DNA from: Gammaproteobacteria bacterium | GTDB taxonomy: Bacteria > Pseudomonadota > Gammaproteobacteria > Pseudomonadales > Azotimanducaceae | Assembly: GCA_009840545.1 (NCBI GenBank) | Contig: VXNM01000010.1 | Coordinates: forward strand, 654,627-718,626 | Length of the DNA stretch: 64,000 bases | Direction of reading: 5' to 3' | Part shown: in pieces, positions 43,213-51,653 of the stretch | How positions within the stretch are numbered: the first letter of the stretch is position 1 | How the letters are laid out: each line of letters opens with the position of its first letter | Program-made: the position numbers and the translations under genes | Notes under the pieces: model-generated | The model's input: the letters and a program-made list of their open reading frames with translations, nothing else | What the model was told of the DNA's origin: nothing | The model's database searches: none

Positions 43213-44406
43213 TCAGTCTCGGGCTACGGACACTTTCATCTTGGAATTCGGGATCAACGGCTCGTTCGCATCGCGTTTGGCGGTCACTTCTTGTACGACC
43301 TTGTTGATGGCCGTCAAACGCGCATCGCTAGCGCGGAGCTTCCGTGCAACATCCGACTCTTTAGACAGGCGGAACCAGACATTCATTGCATCTTTTACAT
43401 CCACTCCAGCCCGAGCGAGCAGGTACGCGGATAGGTAGTCGGCTTTCCGTTCGTTTCCTGAGGTCGCAATCCAAGAACCAATTCTGCTTCCGGTCACTGC
43501 ACCCGCTATGAGAACCACTACCAAAGCTTCCATCGCTCCTCCTCCGACATCAAGCTCGCCATCTAGAAGGGACAAAACTGTGCCTAGGATTGCAATGGGT
43601 GCCATCACACCAAGAGCCGCCCCGCCACCTACGATTCCTCCGGCGATTGTTCCCGTCGTATTACTTGTTCCGTGCCCACGGATGAAATCGGCCAACTGAT
43701 GTGCGATAAGCGCTTGCAGCTCCGCATCAGACTGTGCAAACTCATAGAGTCCTCGGGAGAGATAGATTGTCCTTCTCTTTGAGGACAACGTCTTGCTGGC
43801 ATTCTCTGCAACTATCACTTGTACGTCGCAGGTTTCTTGCGGTTGAAGCTCTACAACATCGTCCACTCCTCCACGTTGGTAGCTGAGGCGTATGGAAGTG
43901 CCGTCTTCACCTGCATCTGCGAGTAGTTGAGTCAAGTACTCGCGGTAGGGACGAATCCCTTCTCGCCGAGACGCCACCGTTTCTTGCAGGGGTTCTGCCT
44001 TAATCGTCATGTAATTTGCCATTAAGAGCAAGTCACCACGACGCAATCCCGCCCGGGCGGCGGGGGATCCTGCTTCGACATAAGAAATCGAAGGAGTCTC
44101 TCCGACTTCTAGAGCAGGTCCGACCTGCCTTCGAGTCTCAAAGGGAAGATCATTGATGGTGATCCATTCGAATCCGAGACTGAATACGGTTCGCTTCTCA
44201 CAGAGATCTGCGTTCGCAACCAGAACGGGTCGGACCGAAGACGCTACTCGTTGCTGCACGGACATTGAGTCTTCAAAAGAGTCAACAGAATCCTGCACCT
44301 GTTCAGGAGTCAGGGGAGCAGGAGGTAGCGAGCCACTGCTCATGATGCATCCTGTCAGTGTGGCAAACGATGCGATATATGCGGCGAAACGTAGGAAGCT
44401 CAACAT
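43213..44406 (-). CDS. M48-like lipoprotein with PDZ domain, zinc motif degenerate
   Basis: 397 residues. Lipobox LTGC at 17-20 predicts a lipoprotein. A PDZ-like segment lies at about 75-190 (ISYVEAGSPAARAGLRRGDLLL). The C-terminal part follows the M48 peptidase pattern: TIYLSRGLYEFAQSDAELQALIAHQLADFIRGH corresponds to the helix with HELAH, but here reads H236-Q-L-A-D240, so the catalytic Glu and second His are both lost. The third-ligand helix NERKADYLSAYLLARAGVD keeps its Glu. A GGG-rich hydrophobic insert (TTGTIAGGIVGGGAALGVMAPIAILG) follows. Probably a non-proteolytic relative. A decayed copy of its 3' end lies at 51182-51352. Confidence 0.85.
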   Translation of the reverse strand: MLSFLRFAAYIASFATLTGCIMSSGSLPPAPLTPEQVQDSVDSFEDSMSVQQRVASSVRPVLVANADLCEKRTVFSLGFEWITINDLPFETRRQVGPALEVGETPSISYVEAGSPAARAGLRRGDLLLMANYMTIKAEPLQETVASRREGIRPYREYLTQLLADAGEDGTSIRLSYQRGGVDDVVELQPQETCDVQVIVAENASKTLSSKRRTIYLSRGLYEFAQSDAELQALIAHQLADFIRGHGTSNTTGTIAGGIVGGGAALGVMAPIAILGTVLSLLDGELDVGGGAMEALVVVLIAGAVTGSRIGSWIATSGNERKADYLSAYLLARAGVDVKDAMNVWFRLSKESDVARKLRASDARLTAINKVVQEVTAKRDANEPLIPNSKMKVSVARD

Positions 44407-44741
44407 TGACTTGACCGAGACTTGAGATTCATGGTTTTGGTATTAGACAAAAGGAAAGTATTAGACGGTGAAATTGCCCCAAGGTTCTCGTTGGAATAGT
44501 GTCATTGAATAGCAAGTTTGCAATCGAATCTCAAGGTGAGTTATGTCTCGAGAACACAAGCCCGCGACGTCGTCTGAAGCCTCCTAACCTAACCAATCGA
44601 CCGCCTAACATCAACAAATTGAGACATTCAGTATCGAAGCATACGGAGGCCAAGAGTTCAGTTGGAGAACCAGAAGTCTACGGACAAGATTTGTAGCCGA
44701 AATGGGAATATACTCACATTGGCATACCGTGAGTTAAAGTC
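44407..44741. other. Intergenic stretch between divergent lipoprotein genes, nothing identified
   Basis: 335 bp between the M48-like gene (minus) and the 148-residue lipoprotein gene (plus); presumably holds both promoters. No operator or RNA recognised. Confidence 0.4.
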
Positions 44742-45188
44742 GTGAGCAAACAAGGAACACGTCTGCAAGTGAGTCTCATTGCAAGATTAATCGTGCTCTC
44801 TCTTGCTGCTATGGCGGCGGCTTGCACCACTTTATCCGAACCCGAACAGCCGTTGGACGACCCAGTGGCAACCGAAGACGCTGAGACGTCGCCGGACCCC
44901 GAAGCCGAGTATGAGAAAGCCAAGCAGGAGTGTGCAGATGAAGGAGGGGAATGGGTGACGTTCTTGCACGGTGATGGGGCCGAACACTATACCTACAGCA
45001 TGCGCTGCTGGAGTAGTCGGCCGACTCCGAACGACCCCCGCGAGAAGAAGCCGGGACTACTTCCTTACGATGCGACCATCAGTCATGCTCGAGGAACCGG
45101 AGAGATCATCGGGTTTTATCGGATTAGCCCAGAATACTTTGAAAGATTGTTCGGCGGCGACGAGGAGGATGCCGACGAAAGGGAGTAG
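44742..45188 (+). CDS. Hypothetical lipoprotein (148 aa)
   Basis: GTG start at 44742. The signal sequence ends in a lipobox-like AAMAAAC (Cys28), giving a lipid-anchored protein. The mature part is acidic, with a Glu/Asp/Pro-rich linker, then a conserved-looking core with two Cys (KQECADEGGEWVTF and YSMRCWSSR) that could form a disulfide, and ends in an acidic Asp/Glu tail. Not a family I recognise; ECADEGGEW-like cores occur in several small secreted proteins of gammaproteobacteria. Confidence 0.7.
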   Translation: MSKQGTRLQVSLIARLIVLSLAAMAAACTTLSEPEQPLDDPVATEDAETSPDPEAEYEKAKQECADEGGEWVTFLHGDGAEHYTYSMRCWSSRPTPNDPREKKPGLLPYDATISHARGTGEIIGFYRISPEYFERLFGGDEEDADERE

Positions 45189-45523
45189 CTTTTTGATACT
45201 TCTAAGACACAACTCTGTGGCTGAATTCAGACCTGCGGTAAGTAACCTGCCGAGCCAGTCTTAAATCCTTCAACCTGCGGTTTTTCTGTTCTACGCATAA
45301 GCTAGGTACTCAAGGGAACAGGCACTAGGACTTTGTAGCTAGAATTCTGCGATTTCCACCTTGACCGACATCATTTCGACCGTCCACGATGTCTCATGTT
45401 GACAGGATTTCGTGTCAGAAGCTACGTCGCAAACCAACTGTCAAGGTAGCCACAGGTTTCGATCGTTTAAGGAAGTAATTGGAAAACTCCAGACCTCCCG
45501 ACACGCGGGGTGTGATTTGACCT
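45189..45523. other. Intergenic stretch, nothing identified
   Basis: 335 bp between the lipoprotein gene and an outer-membrane barrel remnant. No gene or element supported. Confidence 0.4.
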
Positions 45524-45853
45524 CTAATGCCCAAAGACGCAACGGTTCGAGTCTCCGACTCTTGATTGAGTTTCATTTACTCCAATACTGTGATCAATCC
45601 ACGACTGAGCAATACCTAGCTTCGGTTCCAGCTTCAACGTGCCAGGCAAAGCAAATTCCCTAGAAACTACTGCAGCCAAGAAACGACTCTCCACTGCCGC
45701 AGACCGGTTGGTCTCCTTGTCTTTACCATACGACATAAAGCTCTCCAGTGGTCCAAACTGCATCTGCAGCTCAACAGACCACTTAGGAGCAAAACGATAG
45801 CTTGCGGCAAATTTAGGCGCGAGAATCGTAAATTTGTTTTGGGTGATTCCCGA
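45524..45853 (-). pseudogene. Remnant of an outer-membrane beta-barrel protein
   Basis: Minus-strand frame without a start codon (preceded by TAG at 45854-45856) reads NKFTILAPKFAASYRFAPKWSVELQMQFGPLESFMSYG, then RFLAAVVSREFALPGTLKLEPKLGIAQSWIDHSIG. The alternating hydrophobic/aromatic pattern with short turns is that of transmembrane beta strands of OmpA-type or porin-like barrels. The 5' part including signal peptide is missing and the last about 20 codons lose the pattern, so this is a fragment. Confidence 0.55.
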
Positions 45854-45899
45854 CTAATTCTCGGGAGATTGCCTCAAATTGATTTTGGGTGCTTGCGGG

Positions 45900-47696
45900 T
45901 CAGTCAAGCGCATCCCTAAAAGATTCCGGAACAATGTCTATTAGTATTTCTTTTTGCTGAGATGTAAGGGCCCGGTGCATCGTATTCTTTATAGCGAGCA
46001 TTATCGCCAATTGCGTCTTGATTTCCGCCGAAGGGAGCCTATCCAGTTTGCTAAACGCATCGTGAGGATCGTTCTCCGCCCAGAATGCTGAAATATGGCG
46101 GTAGTACTGATATTGTGTCTCAAGAGGCTCTTGATCGACAAGCTCAATGGCCTGGCTTGACTTGCCTTCGTTGACCAAAGCTTCACCAATATGATCATAG
46201 GCAGACTGGCGAGCGATTGGATCGCGCGATTTCTCAAGCAGCTCCATCGCAAATGACGAGCCATGATGAAATGCCACCTCGCCAATCACCCAACCTTGCC
46301 ACACTGGTTTTGACTGCTCAGACGAAACATCAAGCGCTAGTTGAATCTCTCCACGCTTTACCATGTCAGCCAAGATCTTTTGATGCAACCTCTGCAGAAA
46401 TCTCGTGTCAAGTTTTCCAACCTCGGGACTAGTCGTCAACCACTGCATGGTTGTCTTCGGATCCTTCTTTGACCAATTCAGTGCGATTTCGGAAACGAAA
46501 AGCTCCTTATCTGCTTCGCTTTCAAACTCACCAATTGAGTTAATGACTGACTCGGGAGATGTTTGGGCAAGACTGCGCAACGCTTCCAGACGGGCTACAA
46601 CGATCAAATAGGGAGGAACTTGATCCAAGAAAGAGAGCAATTCCTGCGCATCCCGTTTTGCCCACTCCTTCAGCGCCGCGACTTCACATCTGGCACGAAC
46701 TGCAACATCGTTGATCGACGCTGATAATGCAAGCGCTCCCATTGGATCACTTCGCGCCCAAAGCGAAATTACTCGATCCATCGCGCGCCCTCCGATGCTT
46801 GGACTCAGTTCGGTATAGCTAGCCGCCAGTTCAAAGGCGTATTGAGGGTCGTCCTCAACAATCGAATCCAAGAGTCGGAACAAAACTCGGATGCGGCTCG
46901 TGTCGTCGTTTAATTGGCTATGGATGTCTGCGAGGAATTCGCTGCCACTGTCATTAAACCGCGCTATCGAGATACGAGCAAGCAAACTGTCTTGAATGTC
47001 GCTCAGCAATGCTACATTGGCCCCGTGGTCAATGAGAAAACGTTGCCAAGCCTTTTGAGAATTGTCGATGGGTATTTCAATCAATGACGCAGCAATCATA
47101 TCGACAACGACATCTTCGTGGCCCAAACGAAGCGCTATGTCACGCAAAACTCTTTCTGAAAGGTCATATCTGGCACGTACGATGCCTTCTACGGCGGTGC
47201 GGCGTCCTGATTCATCAAGTCCCATGGAATGCTCTATGGCCTCGTCAAGATCTGCTACTGACCATTCCTGAAAGACGACGGCAATAAGGTTGCCCCGTCT
47301 ATAACGAGGAATTCCCGAAACGTACGCCAAGGCCTTCTTCGGATCGACCATGGCCAATCGCCGAATCGCCACCTCCTCAATTTCATCGCGAAGTTGCCTC
47401 GGATCTACGTCAAGAGAATCCTGGATCACTGCTAACAGTTGCTCTGCGTTCAATGGCTGGATTACTCGATGCAGCTCGATGGTTCTGGCATATCGCCCTA
47501 TCGATCTCAACCGAATTGCGAGGTCGCCCCCTCCAGAGTCTTGGTTCATCTGAACTTCAGCAATGTCAGCGGGACTGGCCTTGGTGGAATTGGCACAAAT
47601 CGTGTCCAACGAAACCAGACTCAAACTCACGATGACGCTCGCGGTCACGGGTCGCATGAAAAATGAACTACCTGAGCGCTGACTACGGAATTTCAT
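45900..47696 (-). CDS. Exported helical-repeat protein (W-x-DP-x-A family), paralogue 2
   Basis: 598 residues from ATG 47696 (preceded by AGGATAGGTGG; upstream ATG/TTG codons at 47714 and 47720 are possible). Signal peptide FFMRPVTASVIVSLSLVSLDTICA. The rest is a chain of helical repeats of roughly 30-40 residues, each with a Trp-x(n)-Asp-Pro-x-x-Ala-like core: VFQEWSVADLDEAIEHS, ISLWARSDPMGALALSAS, LKEWAKRDAQELLSFL, ALNWSKKDPKTTMQWL, SAFWAENDPHDAFSKL. A superhelical protein-binding role in the periplasm is likely. It follows paralogue 3 by 26 nt, so the two form an operon. The C-terminal 40 residues (LTSQQKEILIDIVPESF) are shared with the other copies. Confidence 0.82.
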   Translation of the reverse strand: MKFRSQRSGSSFFMRPVTASVIVSLSLVSLDTICANSTKASPADIAEVQMNQDSGGGDLAIRLRSIGRYARTIELHRVIQPLNAEQLLAVIQDSLDVDPRQLRDEIEEVAIRRLAMVDPKKALAYVSGIPRYRRGNLIAVVFQEWSVADLDEAIEHSMGLDESGRRTAVEGIVRARYDLSERVLRDIALRLGHEDVVVDMIAASLIEIPIDNSQKAWQRFLIDHGANVALLSDIQDSLLARISIARFNDSGSEFLADIHSQLNDDTSRIRVLFRLLDSIVEDDPQYAFELAASYTELSPSIGGRAMDRVISLWARSDPMGALALSASINDVAVRARCEVAALKEWAKRDAQELLSFLDQVPPYLIVVARLEALRSLAQTSPESVINSIGEFESEADKELFVSEIALNWSKKDPKTTMQWLTTSPEVGKLDTRFLQRLHQKILADMVKRGEIQLALDVSSEQSKPVWQGWVIGEVAFHHGSSFAMELLEKSRDPIARQSAYDHIGEALVNEGKSSQAIELVDQEPLETQYQYYRHISAFWAENDPHDAFSKLDRLPSAEIKTQLAIMLAIKNTMHRALTSQQKEILIDIVPESFRDALD

Positions 47697-47722
47697 CCAC
47701 CTATCCTGCTGCATCAACAAGG

Positions 47723-49561
47723 CTAGTCCGTTGTATGCAGCAGCAAGTGCCGCTCACTTTCTTCGACGTATTGCCCAAGTTTCTCCATGTCCTTTTTGTT
47801 CAGCGAAAGATTCTGCTCGTTCAGCCTCAAGAGATAAGAACTACACATTTTTCGAGCTTCGTCATTTGGAAGAGCATCAATCTTTTCAAGCATGTCGCGC
47901 GGCCAGTAATGCGCCCACATAGTTATGAAATTGCTGAAGTATTCGGTTTGCACTTTTTGTGGTTCATCTTTCACTAATTCGATTGCCCGGTCTGAGTCCC
48001 CTTGCATTATCAGCGCCATGCCAATTCCGTTGTATGCGCTTCTGCGAGTTGCTTTGTTGCGTGCAGATGGAAGCATGTCAATGGCCATTTCAACGTCAAG
48101 ACTCGCCGTGGCGCTGATAATGTCCGCCTCTCGTCCTATCCCTCCTTCTATCATCGGGAAAGTGAGCGCTATTTCAATGGCGGCATGCGGGTTCTCGCGC
48201 GCGATAGCATGGAACACTTCTCGCGAGCTAACTCCGGGTAAACTGCTTATTTTTGGATCGTTCACCCATTCGAAGGCTGCATACGGATCAAGTCTTGCCC
48301 AGTCGGCGATGACATTTGAAGCAACAATTTCACGAGCCAAGTCATCTTCAAGGTCCATCATCAACGCTGGTATTGACTCTGGTGAGGTCTTGGCCATGGC
48401 CATCAGAGCAGTCTGTTGGCTCCAGATCTGTAGATCTTCTGGAATTTTGGGCAACGATTCGATTAAGGAATGAGGATTGTTCTCTGCCCAGGAGGCAATG
48501 GCTCTACGCTGCATTCGTCGCGGATCAATCGCGGATTCGCTGTCTATCAATTGCGCAGCGTCGAAAGCTTTTTCCCCTTCTGAGGCGGCCCAACCTTCTA
48601 TCGCTTGTGACAGCATCACCCGATCTTCACTCTCGATGCTGGCCGCAAAGGTGCGGAGGTCCTGGAAATCGCTCGCAACCAGCCCTTTCAGGATCTCTTC
48701 CACGAACAAAGCCCTGTCCGTTCTCCTTTCAAAGGATTCCAAGACCGCGCCTGTTGCGCTGAGACGGTCCAGCTCCAGCCAATCAATCGCGACATCCACG
48801 AGTGCTTCACGCTGTGCGTTGCTTTGCGGAAACGCTTCCGATCCAAGAATTGCTTGAAGGCTGAGCCAACGGTCTTCTGGATCGTCGAACGATTCGTCTA
48901 GAAGAGCAGTAACTCTTTGATCCAGTGCGAATTGATCCATATTGACCGTCTGTTCGAGGTCACGTTGAATTGCAGGGGCAATTTCGACACCAGACCCCAA
49001 CATTCCCTCAGCAGCACTTCTTTGTTGTGAACCATTCAAGTTGTCAATAAATTTTGCAGCTTCTATTGGGTTTGACGCTGACCACTCCTCAAAGATTGCG
49101 GTAGTTAGAAGGTTCCGGTCATCGCTATGGATGTCTTCAATTTGAGTCAGGGCCTCTAACGGATCGAGCATTGCGAGTTTTCGGATTACTCCTTCACGAA
49201 GTTCGATTTGCAGATACTTTGGATGAATATTCTCAACTTGATCCAGAAGATCCTTCAGACGCTCGATAGTTGCGTCATGCATGAGATTGTCCAAGGCAAT
49301 GAGTCTTTCGAAGGGGCTCAGCACATGAACGAGTTCGCCAAACTCTGAGCTTAGATCGGCTCGGTTCCACATTGGAGACGACAAATCTTCTGACGACCCT
49401 GCGGAATCTGCGCCGAGGGTCCCCCTTGTGTCTTGAGTTTGACCCTCGGTGTGTGTTCGAGAGTTGAAGAGTACGAGTGCGATTCCTACGGGAATCATGA
49501 CCACGACGGCTAACGCCACAACCCAAATCGTGTGCCGAGGGAAGACTCTTCTCACTGCCAT
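47723..49561 (-). CDS. Exported helical-repeat protein (W-x-DP-x-A family), paralogue 3
   Basis: About 612 residues from ATG 49561 (an upstream ATG at 49615 would add 18 less plausible residues). N-terminal membrane anchor HTIWVVALAVVVMIPVGIALVLF, then a Ser/Gly-rich linker, then helical repeats such as IFEEWSASNPIEAAKFI, IASWAENNPHSLIESL, IADWARLDPYAAFEWV and ITMWAHYWPRDMLEKI. Same family as the genes at 38220 and 45900; repeat order aligns without gaps over most of the length. First gene of a two-gene operon. Each paralogue keeps a similar N-terminal anchor or signal peptide, so all act outside the cytosol. Confidence 0.82.
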   Translation of the reverse strand: MAVRRVFPRHTIWVVALAVVVMIPVGIALVLFNSRTHTEGQTQDTRGTLGADSAGSSEDLSSPMWNRADLSSEFGELVHVLSPFERLIALDNLMHDATIERLKDLLDQVENIHPKYLQIELREGVIRKLAMLDPLEALTQIEDIHSDDRNLLTTAIFEEWSASNPIEAAKFIDNLNGSQQRSAAEGMLGSGVEIAPAIQRDLEQTVNMDQFALDQRVTALLDESFDDPEDRWLSLQAILGSEAFPQSNAQREALVDVAIDWLELDRLSATGAVLESFERRTDRALFVEEILKGLVASDFQDLRTFAASIESEDRVMLSQAIEGWAASEGEKAFDAAQLIDSESAIDPRRMQRRAIASWAENNPHSLIESLPKIPEDLQIWSQQTALMAMAKTSPESIPALMMDLEDDLAREIVASNVIADWARLDPYAAFEWVNDPKISSLPGVSSREVFHAIARENPHAAIEIALTFPMIEGGIGREADIISATASLDVEMAIDMLPSARNKATRRSAYNGIGMALIMQGDSDRAIELVKDEPQKVQTEYFSNFITMWAHYWPRDMLEKIDALPNDEARKMCSSYLLRLNEQNLSLNKKDMEKLGQYVEESERHLLLHTTD

Positions 49562-50318
49562 TAGATCACTGCACTCATATGTATTCCAAAAACATAGCAA
49601 ATGATTCCGACTCAAGGGTAGTTTTATAGTCGATGCAGTGGTTTCGTCAATTCGAATGTCGCAGTCTACAAAGGATCAATTCCAAGTCACAACCCTAGGC
49701 GTAGCATGTAAATGGACGCACTAAGAGTCGCCTAACGAGTTGATCAAAGTCTCTTACACCTGTGAGCTTAAGAAATCTGAATTAAGAGCCCAGGGCTAGA
49801 CGTAATTGCTTTAGGTTCCAGTTTTGGTATGGGCCGCAATTCTCAGTATGGGAAATGTGCCTTTCTCCAAAAAGGAAGCTCCACTCGCAGCTCGTGTCTC
49901 GGTGTAATCCCACGCAAAGGGACAGCACAGGCTTCCTAGAGATCGAATCGATTCTGTGATAATTCGTTTCTTTGAAAAAGTTTCAATTTCACCATGATAT
50001 TCGTTCGTGGACGGTATTGCTCTCATTTAAGAGGCGCATCTGGAGGTAATGTCAAGCGTTGGAATGCAAAGAACTAACTTCACGGGAGGCCATGGAGATC
50101 TCGTCCGAGATCTCCTGCGTGGATCTTTTGGAGAAAGATTTCTATGGATTCGGCTTTGATGAGCTAAGTTCTTTCGAGACCGACAAAACCCTACTCGTCC
50201 TCTAGCCACATCCAAGCCCCAGTGGTTGTTCCTCCCGCTTCTCTTATCGCTCAACAGTTAAATCCCCAAAGTTACTCCCTGTATGCAGAAATTGTCTCTT
50301 CAGCCGCATTGAGGGCGA
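49562..50318. other. Intergenic stretch with a perfect palindrome (50094-50115)
   Basis: 750 bp upstream of the paralogue operon. Contains GGAGATCTCG (50094-50103), TC, CGAGATCTCC (50106-50115), a perfect inverted repeat without T tract. No convincing coding frame: minus frames at 49811-50026 and 50027-50254 lack start signals and family features. Nothing else recognised. Confidence 0.5.
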
Positions 50319-50423
50319 GTGGCGAATCGAATTGAATTGAGCAAGACGGTTAAGAGGGTTATTCAACAGAAAAGGTCCGCACAAGACATTATTGATGAAT
50401 TGAAAGAGAGTTTTGGGGGATAG
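50319..50423 (+). CDS. Possible 34-codon small protein
   Basis: GTG at 50319 opens a frame reading NRIELSKTVKRVIQQKRSAQDIIDE then LKESFGG and a TAG at 50421. It is helical and basic-then-acidic, more protein-like than chance, and sits eight bases before another small frame. GAGGG lies very close to the start. It may be the C-terminal end of a decayed gene. Confidence 0.3.
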   Translation: MANRIELSKTVKRVIQQKRSAQDIIDELKESFGG

Positions 50424-50431
50424 TTTCCTAG

Positions 50432-50611
50432 ATGGAGTACGGAGAGAAGAAGCAAAAGAAAATCGACCGCGCCGTGAAAGCGATGCTTCATCTAGGCTCT
50501 GTGCAAGACGCGAAGACTCCTGAGTTCACCAAATCAGACTTGGATCGCAAGTTCGGCATGAGAGTGGACAGGAAGGGACGGGGCAGTATAGAGGAAGTCA
50601 AGCAGGACTGA
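50432..50611 (+). CDS. Small hypothetical protein (59 aa)
   Basis: ATG at 50432, TGA at 50609-50611. The product MEYGEKKQKKIDRAVKAMLH... continues LGSVQDAKTPEFTKSDLDRK and ends in SIEEVKQD; highly charged and helical with a possible DNA/RNA-binding basic face. A GGGGGA tract about ten bases upstream could serve as ribosome site. Tandem with the preceding small frame. No family known to me. Confidence 0.4.
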   Translation: MEYGEKKQKKIDRAVKAMLHLGSVQDAKTPEFTKSDLDRKFGMRVDRKGRGSIEEVKQD

Positions 50612-50653
50612 ACAATGCTAGTCAGATCGGAAGCTAACTAGCCAACCATTCTG

Positions 50654-50896
50654 TCAACTAGTCGCTACGATTCCCTTTGTTTCGTAGGGTCGGGTTCCTT
50701 GAGGAAGACTGAGTACGGTCACTCCATCACTCTCACTGAACATCGACTCCTCGAATGACAGCCACCAGTGATCCGAGAAACCTTTCTTGGACTGGTTTTC
50801 CTTCGAGTCGTCTGCGATTGCTCCAACCGACATCAAGACTAAACTGACAATACAAAGTGGTTTAATGGATATTCTCTTAACTAGTAGCATTTTCAA
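50654..50896 (-). CDS. Small exported hypothetical protein (80 aa)
   Basis: The TTG at 50896 has AGGAG seven bases upstream and leads two codons later into ATG; either start gives a signal peptide (KRISIKPLCIVSLVLMSVGAIA). The mature 55 residues include KGFSDHWWLSFEESMFSESDGVTVLSL. Nothing recognisable. Its upstream flank is part of the segment duplicated from the 3' side of the M48-like gene. Confidence 0.55.
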   Translation of the reverse strand: MKMLLVKRISIKPLCIVSLVLMSVGAIADDSKENQSKKGFSDHWWLSFEESMFSESDGVTVLSLPQGTRPYETKGIVATS

Positions 50897-50935
50897 GTGC
50901 AGTCTCCTACGAGATTTCGCCGCCTTCGTCAACGC

Positions 50936-51181
50936 AGGACAAACTAAGATTTCGTCCCTCCATATGGAACTTGGTTCCTGCTCAACACATGAATTGAGTT
51001 CAGAGATTCGGGTCATTTATTCAGTCGAAGTCATGCAATCGTTGCCAGTACTAGAGATTCCCTTCGTTTCTACTATCTCGAGTGTCTAATTCAGGTTTCT
51101 AGAAGGTTGTCGAATCACTTCGTGCCGCTGGACTGACAGAAGAAAAAAACGTCCGTTAGTGGCACCCTCTTGCGGTCGGTC
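50936..51181. repeat. Diverged segmental duplicate of 42935-43212
   Basis: Noncoding flank similar in sequence and order to the 3' flank of the M48-like gene. Together with the gene remnant at 51182-51352 it forms a duplication of at least 400 bp, about 8 kb from its source and in direct orientation. Confidence 0.6.
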
Positions 51182-51352
51182 TTAGTCGTGGCTCTCCGAC
51201 ACTTTTCTGTTGGGGTTGGGAATCAAGGCTTCGTTCGCATCGCGTTTGGAATTCAGCTCTTCTATGGCTTTGTCGATTCCCTCCAAACGAGCTTTGCTGG
51301 CACGAAGCTCTTGTGCAATACCCGACTCTATGGACAACTGGTTCCAAACAAG
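51182..51352 (-). pseudogene. 3' end remnant of an M48-like gene (duplicate of 43213-44406)
   Basis: On the minus strand 56 codons ending in TAA (51184-51182) read LVWNQLSIESGIAQELRAS, KARLEGIDKAIEELNSKRDA, NEALIPNPNRKVSESHD. The intact gene ends NVWFRLSKESDVARKLRAS, DARLTAINKVVQEVTAKRDA, NEPLIPNSKMKVSVARD: collinear and gap-free. Upstream the similarity stops at an in-frame TAG, and no start is present. Confidence 0.8.
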
Positions 51353-51653
51353 CTAAGGTTGGTAAACGTACATCACCATTTCCTAATTGATTCAGCCAAT
51401 TTCTGAATCTGTTCTCCACCACGCCCAACTCTCGATCTTCAGCTGAAGCTCGATTTCGGTGCGCCAATCACTCAAGTTCGACATCTCTTACGAGCATTAG
51501 AAGTTGTGGTTGTAAACTTGCGCGTCAACACGTCAATGTACTTGAGATTCACACAAATCGAGGTGGTTAGATTTACAATCTCCTTCAAATCGCTGAACTT
51601 CCGCTTCAGTATTTCCTCAAAATACTTGGACTTTCCGTGAGTTCGCTGAACTA
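51353..51653. other. Intergenic stretch, nothing identified
   Basis: 301 bp between the M48-like remnant and the protease operon; likely promoter region for the latter. No element assigned. Confidence 0.4.

Noticed and set aside
45520-45560. GGTTCGAGTC sequence resembling a tRNA T-loop
   Set aside because: The flanking bases cannot form the 5-bp T stem and no acceptor or anticodon arms are present.
50094-50115. Perfect 10-bp inverted repeat as a terminator
   Set aside because: No T run on either strand and no gene ends immediately before it; mentioned only as a palindrome.
49811-50254. Two minus-strand frames of about 70-75 codons upstream of the paralogue operon
   Set aside because: No start signals, Arg/Ser-rich translation typical of noncoding antisense sequence.
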